NCBI GenBank assembly: GCA_027886925.1
Contig: JAPCJN010000013.1
Coordinates: 19,893 to 29,781 of the forward strand
Direction of reading: 5' to 3'
DNA: 9,889 nt
Origin: Nitrososphaerota archaeon
Lineage (GTDB): Archaea; Thermoproteota; Nitrososphaeria; Nitrososphaerales; UBA183
The notes under the pieces: generated by a model
The model's input: only the letters and a program-made list of their open reading frames with translations
Database searches by the model: none
What the model was told of the DNA's origin: nothing
Shown here: positions 5,982-9,889 of the stretch, in pieces
Numbering within the stretch: position 1 is the first letter of the stretch
How the letters are laid out: every line of letters starts with the position of its first letter
Position numbers and translations under genes: made by a program

Positions 5982-6965
5982 TTGATCGTCTCAAGGACCC
6001 CTTTCAGACTGTCGCTTGGAGGGGGAGGGACAGACCTGCCCGCTTATTTCACGAAGTATGGAGGCTTCTTCATCTCCGGGGCGGTGGACAAGTACATGCA
6101 CATCGTCTTGAACAACAGATTCGAGCCCGGGATAAGGCTGAGCTACAGTCAGACGGAAATCGTGGACTCCATCGATCTCATTCGCCATCCCTCCGTGAGA
6201 GAGGCACTGAAGCTCTTGAACCTGCGTGACAAGCTCGAGATAGTATCCCTCGCCGACGTCCCGGCAGCGACCGGCCTTGGATCGTCGGGCAGCTTTACCG
6301 TGGGGTTGCTCAACGCGCTGTACGCGCACCAGAGGATTGTCAAAACCCCCTGGCAGATCGCTGAAACCGCCTGTGACATCGCCATGAACCGCCTGCACGA
6401 ACCATCAGGAAAGCAGGACGAGTACACTGCCAGTTTGGGAGGGATAAGGTCTTACGAGATAGACACACAGGGGAACGTCACGGCCAAAGAGCTCAATGTC
6501 TCGGAGAGCACGATGTCGGAGCTTGAGTACGGCATAATGATGTTCTACACGGGAATAACACGGAGCGCGAAGGAAATCCTCGGGAAACAGCAGGCGAGGG
6601 TTTCCGACGGCGACGACGAGGCGGTCAATAAGATGCACAGAATAAAGGCCATCGGCCTGGAGAGCAAGAAGGCCCTCGAGTCTGGTGACCTTAAAAGGTT
6701 CGGCGAGTTGCTGGATGAGCACTGGAAAGTGAAGCGCGGGATCACTGAAAACATGACGACGGACAGCGTCGAATCGTGGTACTCTGTCGCGAGGCAAAAC
6801 GGTGCCCTGGGCGGAAAACTCGTCGGAGCTGGTGGAGGAGGCTTCCTCATGCTCTTCTGCCAGGAGGGGAGGGAAAAAGTCAGGCACGCCCTTGCGAGCC
6901 GGGGATTGATGGAGATGAGGTTCAGATTTGACTTCGAAGGCAGCAAGGTGATCTACAACGTCTAG
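5982..6965 (+). CDS. hddA: D-glycero-alpha-D-manno-heptose 7-phosphate kinase (GHMP kinase family)
   Basis: This 327-residue cytosolic GHMP kinase is predicted to phosphorylate heptose 7-phosphate at C1 to give the 1,7-bisphosphate, the second step of the GDP-heptose route. Motif 1, RLSLGGGGTDLP (9-20), motif 2, the ATP loop PAATGLGSSGS (94-104), the catalytic Asp region GKQDEY (143-148) and motif 3, KLVGAGGGGF (279-288), are all present and uninterrupted. The N-terminus SRTPFR..GGGTD and the length match HddA and related sugar-1-kinases rather than galactokinase or mevalonate kinase. The TTG at 5982 is chosen because homologues begin a few residues before this SRTPFR stretch. No strong ribosome-binding site precedes it, consistent with a short leader. 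hddC follows after 38 bases and is probably co-transcribed. The kinase could alternatively act on another sugar such as fucose or mannose, but company with gmhA, gmhB and hddC favours heptose. Confidence 0.88.
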   Translation: MIVSRTPFRLSLGGGGTDLPAYFTKYGGFFISGAVDKYMHIVLNNRFEPGIRLSYSQTEIVDSIDLIRHPSVREALKLLNLRDKLEIVSLADVPAATGLGSSGSFTVGLLNALYAHQRIVKTPWQIAETACDIAMNRLHEPSGKQDEYTASLGGIRSYEIDTQGNVTAKELNVSESTMSELEYGIMMFYTGITRSAKEILGKQQARVSDGDDEAVNKMHRIKAIGLESKKALESGDLKRFGELLDEHWKVKRGITENMTTDSVESWYSVARQNGALGGKLVGAGGGGFLMLFCQEGREKVRHALASRGLMEMRFRFDFEGSKVIYNV

Positions 6966-7003
6966 GACGCGTTGACACAGAGAGAGAGCAGGAGTGCCCC
7001 AGA

Positions 7004-7699
7004 TTGCAGGCCGCCATCTTAGTAGGGGGCTTGGGGACGCGGCTCGGGCGCCTCACGCAGGGCGTCCCAAAGCCGATGGTCCTGGTGAACGGAAAGCCTT
7101 TCCTCGAGCATGAGATCGGCCTGCTGAAGCGAAGCGGCATCGGAGATTTCGTGCTTTGCGTCGGCCATCTGGGAGAGAAGGTGGAAGGCTACTTCGGAGA
7201 CGGCAAAAAATGGGGGGTGAACGTCAGATACAGCCGCGATGGGCCGAGGCTGCTGGGGCCGGCGGGAGCGCTGAAAGGGGCCGAACCGCTCCTCGAAGAA
7301 ACATTCTTCGTCACATACGGCGACGCCTACCTCCGGGCAGACTACGAGAGCATCATGAACGCCCTCGTCGACTCTGGAAAGCTAGGGGTGATGGCTGTGT
7401 ATGAGAACCATAACAGGTATGGCAAGAGCGACGTCACCGTGAGAGAGAATCACGTAGTCCGCTACGACAAGTCGGGTCAGGACAGAGGCATGGATTGGGT
7501 GAATTTCGGTGTATCAGCCCTGAGAAGGCGCGCTCTGGCCCTCATTCAATCGGGGAAGGAGTGTGGCGAGGAGGAGTTCTACGGCGAACTGATCAAGCGC
7601 GACGAGCTCCTGGCATTCCCAGTGAAAGAAAGGTTCTACGAGATAGGAAGCCCCGGAGCCCTAAGGGAGTTCCAACAGTTCATCTCGGGTCAGCCGTGA
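7004..7699 (+). CDS. hddC: D-glycero-alpha-D-manno-heptose 1-phosphate guanylyltransferase-like nucleotidyltransferase
   Basis: This 231-residue sugar-phosphate nucleotidyltransferase is predicted to make GDP-heptose from heptose 1-phosphate and GTP. Visible motifs are the nucleotide loop AILVGGLGTRLGRLT (4-18), PKP with the catalytic Lys23 (22-24), GPAGALKG (85-92), the metal-binding YGD (105-107), WVNFGVSAL (165-173) and the closing FYEIGSPGALREF (211-223). It has no C-terminal beta-helix, which fits HddC-type short enzymes rather than GlmU or long mannose-1-phosphate guanylyltransferases. The TTG start at 7004 is supported by AGGAG nine bases upstream and by the protein beginning right at the conserved AAILVGGLGTR strand. 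Nucleotide and sugar specificity (GTP and heptose) are inferred from the neighbouring hddA. It is convergent with the GT-B gene across a 44-base gap. Confidence 0.82.
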   Translation: MQAAILVGGLGTRLGRLTQGVPKPMVLVNGKPFLEHEIGLLKRSGIGDFVLCVGHLGEKVEGYFGDGKKWGVNVRYSRDGPRLLGPAGALKGAEPLLEETFFVTYGDAYLRADYESIMNALVDSGKLGVMAVYENHNRYGKSDVTVRENHVVRYDKSGQDRGMDWVNFGVSALRRRALALIQSGKECGEEEFYGELIKRDELLAFPVKERFYEIGSPGALREFQQFISGQP

Positions 7700-7743
7700 C
7701 GCGGTTCGGTGGTCGACGAGCGTGACCCGGCTCGCAGCGAGAC

Positions 7744-8916
7744 CTAGGCGTACGAATCTATGATCTCGGCGCACTTTTCGATCCCTCGGTACTTCTCCGA
7801 GATGCGGCCGATCGCCGCCAAGTTCTTCGCGTATTTCGGGTCCCGCATGCACGAGTCCACTGAATCCGTGAGCCGCTCTGGATCCAGATCCCCCGGGGAG
7901 ATTGTGATCCCCAGACCGAGCCTCTGGAACTTCTCAGCGTTTCCGAGCTGCTCTGAGTGGTTGTGTATGGGGATGAGCACGGCTGGTTTCCCCGCGTCGA
8001 TGCACTGCCCTATGGTCCTGTGGCCTGACCTCGCAACCAGCACGTCTGATAGGGTGAAAAGCTCGTCCTTGATGGGGCACCAATCGTAGAGCAACGTCCC
8101 GCCAGCCAACCTCCTGGGCGCGTCCGACCCCCCCAGATAGCCCATCGAAACGACGACCTTGTATCTGGTGGCGAGAGCACCGACCGATTGAAGGACCACA
8201 TCTATGAACCTCTTCTTTGTCGCATCTGGTCCGCTTATCTGGAAGAAGACGAGTGGCCGTGCGTCAAACCCTAGCACCCCCCTCGCCTTCTGTAGCCTGT
8301 CCTCGCTCACCTGCAGGCCAGGTGATGTGAAACCCACGTACCGGACTATCCTTGACAGGTCGGTCCCCGCGACGTTCGCCTCCCCTATCGTGTAAGGGGG
8401 AGGGAGGTCCGTGAGGAGGACCTGTTCGCTGAGAGACCACATGAGGCCCAGGACGTCCCCGGCGATCCTCTCGTAGAGTTGCCCAAGCGCGCCTCCCCTG
8501 TATCTAGGAGGGAGAGTGACCTTGAACTGGTTCAGCATCGTGACGACAGGGTAGGATCTCGACCTGGCCGCGAGGACCGCGGATAGCCTCGAATCGGACA
8601 CTGTCACGCCGGGGTCGAACTTGGCGATGCTCTCCGCCTCGAACGCAACCTGCTTCGAGAAAGAGCGGAGCATCTGAGGGAAATGGACTACAAAGCCACG
8701 GGAAGAGAAGCTCCCCTCTTCAGTCCATTCCACGTCGAGAGCAGGGCACTCCACTGCGTCCATCGTTGGTTCGTGCTTCCGGATGTATCGCAAGCCCTGG
8801 CCAGAGCAAGAGAGGCGGAAACGGTCTTCATTCACCCCAAGACGCTCTGCGACGTCGAGGACGCGTGTGGCGTGGCCTAGGCCTGAGCCGAAAACGGCGA
8901 AGTAGATCCTGCGCAC
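7744..8916 (-). CDS. GT-B glycosyltransferase, MurG/GT28-like
   Basis: This 390-residue protein has the GT-B fold of MurG/UDP-glycosyltransferase-like enzymes. The N-terminal Gly-rich acceptor loop YFAVFGSGLGHATR is at 5-18. The C-terminal donor domain has VFFQISGPDATKK (223-235), ARSGHRTIGQCIDAGKPAVLIP (295-316) and HSEQLGNAEKFQRLGLG (320-336), the counterpart of the GT28 G-G-x-T...E-x-x-x-x-G-K-P and EQ-x-x-N-A signatures. Note that the Gly-Gly of the first signature reads Ser-Gly-His here. No signal peptide or long membrane helix is seen, so it is probably a cytosolic or peripheral enzyme adding a sugar to a lipid-linked acceptor. The start is GTG at 8916, just upstream of the first strand. 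It has its own AT-rich promoter and is divergent from the GT2 gene. Donor and acceptor are unknown; GDP-heptose made by the neighbouring genes is one candidate donor, but this is not shown. Confidence 0.82.
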   Translation of the reverse strand: MRRIYFAVFGSGLGHATRVLDVAERLGVNEDRFRLSCSGQGLRYIRKHEPTMDAVECPALDVEWTEEGSFSSRGFVVHFPQMLRSFSKQVAFEAESIAKFDPGVTVSDSRLSAVLAARSRSYPVVTMLNQFKVTLPPRYRGGALGQLYERIAGDVLGLMWSLSEQVLLTDLPPPYTIGEANVAGTDLSRIVRYVGFTSPGLQVSEDRLQKARGVLGFDARPLVFFQISGPDATKKRFIDVVLQSVGALATRYKVVVSMGYLGGSDAPRRLAGGTLLYDWCPIKDELFTLSDVLVARSGHRTIGQCIDAGKPAVLIPIHNHSEQLGNAEKFQRLGLGITISPGDLDPERLTDSVDSCMRDPKYAKNLAAIGRISEKYRGIEKCAEIIDSYA

Positions 8917-8948
8917 GGCGGTTGTCTTTCTCTGGGTGTCGGATGAGC

Positions 8949-8958
8949 CTATTTATTC
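8949..8958 (-). promoter_or_regulatory. Candidate archaeal TATA box for the GT-B gene
   Basis: Minus-strand GAATAAATAG is a good TATA-like element centred about 37 bases before the GTG start at 8916. It predicts transcription start roughly ten bases upstream of the gene, an almost leaderless transcript. This agrees with the absence of any Shine-Dalgarno before the GTG. Confidence 0.5.
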
Positions 8959-8995
8959 GGGGGCCGCCGATAGTGCCGATGCCTGACCGAGGCGC

Positions 8996-9013
8996 TTTTC
9001 GCGGTTACGAAAA
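8996..9013. repeat. Inverted repeat between divergent glycosyltransferase promoters
   Basis: TTTTCG (8996-9001) and CGAAAA (9008-9013) form a perfect six-base inverted repeat with a six-base centre. It lies between the TATA-like elements of the minus-strand GT-B gene and the plus-strand GT2 gene, about 20 bases upstream of the latter. The placement suits a dimeric regulator acting on one or both promoters. It could also be chance. Confidence 0.3.
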
Positions 9014-9031
9014 CGTGCAAAAATCCGAAAA

Positions 9032-9039
9032 CTTACATA
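9032..9039 (+). promoter_or_regulatory. Possible TATA box for the GT2 gene
   Basis: CTTACATA is centred about 47 bases before the ATG at 9083, within an A-rich stretch (9008-9035) that stands out from its GC-rich surroundings. It predicts a leader near 20 bases. The match to an archaeal TATA consensus is only partial. Confidence 0.33.
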
Positions 9040-9082
9040 GTGGGCTAGGGGAGTTCTTTGTACCTTTACCGGGACTAGATGA

Positions 9083-9889
9083 ATGGCTATACAAATCTGG
9101 TTTTTGATTGAGCTAGTCACCCTCGTCCTCAGTATCCCCGTCTTTGCCCTCGAATATTACTGGGTCTTCCTCCTCTGGAACTCGTTAAGGTACCCGAGGG
9201 ACCTTGGAGTGGAAGAGGTCACCCTGCAAGACCATCCGATGGTTTCGATACTCATTGCCACGTTCAACGAGAGGTACGTGATAGAAAGGTCTCTCGAGGC
9301 GATGAAAGGCCTTGACTACCCGAAGGACAGGCTCCAGGTCGTGGTCGCAGACGACTCCAACGACCAGACCGTGGAACTAATCGATGAGAAGTTGCGCGAC
9401 CTCAACCTCTCGGGGATAAAGGCGATAGTCTCGAGGCGGCCGAGCAGGGAGCACTTCAAGTGCGGCGCCCTCAACAAGGCGATGGAGAGCGTTGTAGGAG
9501 ATTATGTCCTCCTGCTCGACGCAGACTCGATAATCCCCCCGGACGCCATATCGAAGGGGATCGACACGATGGAGAGGCACCCCCGCGCGTCGTTCATCTC
9601 ATTCCGATATGGGCACTACAACAGGAACTACAACATAGTGACCAGGATGTTTGCGCTCACCCAGGACATCGGGGACACCTTGTCGAAGATGGGGGCGTAC
9701 AAGATCGACGCCCCGTTCTCAGCACAGGGGGGGATGGCGCTCGTGAGGGCGAAGGACCTCAGAGACGTCGGGCTATGGTCAAACGAGCGGATAGCTGACG
9801 ACACGGACATCTCGATAAAGTTGTACCTCGCGGGTAAGAGAGGGATCTACCTGAGCAGCGTGAAGGTGATGGCCGAGGACCCCTCGACA
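9083..9889 (+). CDS. Membrane-anchored family 2 glycosyltransferase, cut by the right edge
   Basis: This frame runs 269 codons from ATG 9083 to the window end without a stop, so the C-terminus is missing. An N-terminal hydrophobic segment (about 4-32) is followed by a cytosolic GT-A domain beginning PMVSILIATFNER (52-64). Catalytic motifs are VADDSND (88-94, nucleotide-binding Asp), FKCGALNKAM (125-134), LLDADS (144-149, the metal-binding DxD), AQGGMALVRAKDL (214-226) and ADDTDISIKLYLAG (238-251), the counterpart of the ED/TED catalytic-base motif. This order matches processive cellulose-synthase-like and related GT2 enzymes. These usually continue with a QxxRW motif and several helices; that part lies beyond the edge. 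It would transfer a nucleotide sugar to a lipid carrier or extend a polysaccharide at the inner face of the membrane. The alternative start ATG 9233 would remove the membrane anchor and is less likely. Confidence 0.87.
   Translation, partial: MAIQIWFLIELVTLVLSIPVFALEYYWVFLLWNSLRYPRDLGVEEVTLQDHPMVSILIATFNERYVIERSLEAMKGLDYPKDRLQVVVADDSNDQTVELIDEKLRDLNLSGIKAIVSRRPSREHFKCGALNKAMESVVGDYVLLLDADSIIPPDAISKGIDTMERHPRASFISFRYGHYNRNYNIVTRMFALTQDIGDTLSKMGAYKIDAPFSAQGGMALVRAKDLRDVGLWSNERIADDTDISIKLYLAGKRGIYLSSVKVMAEDPST

Noticed and set aside
7700..7743. Terminator between the convergent hddC and GT-B genes
   Set aside because: Only a four-base stem (CTCG-3-CGAG) is present and there is no T-run on either strand.
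8766..9107. 113-codon plus-strand frame across the GT-B/GT2 spacer
   Set aside because: It is antisense to the conserved GT-B N-terminus and covers the AT-rich promoter region; no motif is recognisable.
1..9889. Mobile elements, CRISPR arrays, integrase or attachment sites
   Set aside because: No transposase or integrase motifs, no regularly spaced repeats and no long terminal inverted repeats were seen.

Overview
The window looks like chromosomal DNA from a GC-rich archaeon, probably in the Thermoproteota (Nitrososphaeria or Bathyarchaeia type). This is inferred from several features. AT-rich TATA-like boxes sit about 40-55 bases upstream of start codons and imply short leaders. TTG and GTG starts are common. 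A GGTGAG ribosome-binding site decides one start. Arg AGG and Ile ATA codons are frequent. The bacterial-style heptose genes are also embedded among archaeal-looking glycan genes. No rRNA, tRNA, IS element or CRISPR was seen, so the exact taxon cannot be fixed.

Layout. Positions 1-401 hold no convincing gene, only short or frame-broken coding fragments. From 402 to 1070 (+) lies a GmhB-type heptose bisphosphate phosphatase whose reading frame has no usable start codon. It converges on a minus-strand run that reads from about 5127 down to 1152: an alkaline-phosphatase-superfamily hydrolase, a polysaccharide flippase (MATE/Wzx-like), and gmhA (sedoheptulose-7-phosphate isomerase). Divergent from this run is a plus-strand block: a small VTT/DedA-like membrane protein (5293-5904), hddA (heptose-7-phosphate kinase, 5982-6965) and hddC (nucleotidyltransferase, 7004-7699). 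hddC converges on a MurG/GT28-like glycosyltransferase (7744-8916, minus). That gene is divergent from a membrane-anchored GT2 glycosyltransferase which starts at 9083 and runs off the right edge.

How they fit together. GmhA, HddA, GmhB and HddC are the four enzymes that turn sedoheptulose 7-phosphate into GDP-D-glycero-alpha-D-manno-heptose, known from bacterial S-layer and capsule glycans. All four are present here, split over three transcription units. Around them are two glycosyltransferases, a lipid-linked-oligosaccharide flippase, an AP-type phosphodiesterase/phosphatase and a DedA-like protein. DedA proteins in bacteria include carriers that recycle polyprenyl phosphate. The simplest reading is a locus for making and exporting a heptose-containing surface glycan (S-layer N-glycan or exopolysaccharide). 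That overall role is inference. The individual family assignments rest on motifs read directly from the translations.

Points needing attention are the start-less gmhB (a C6 run at 431-436 is the likely frameshift site), substitutions in the GmhA metal/catalytic site, and hairpins or palindromes placed at the promoters or leaders of hddA, the AP hydrolase, the GT2 gene and the flippase.
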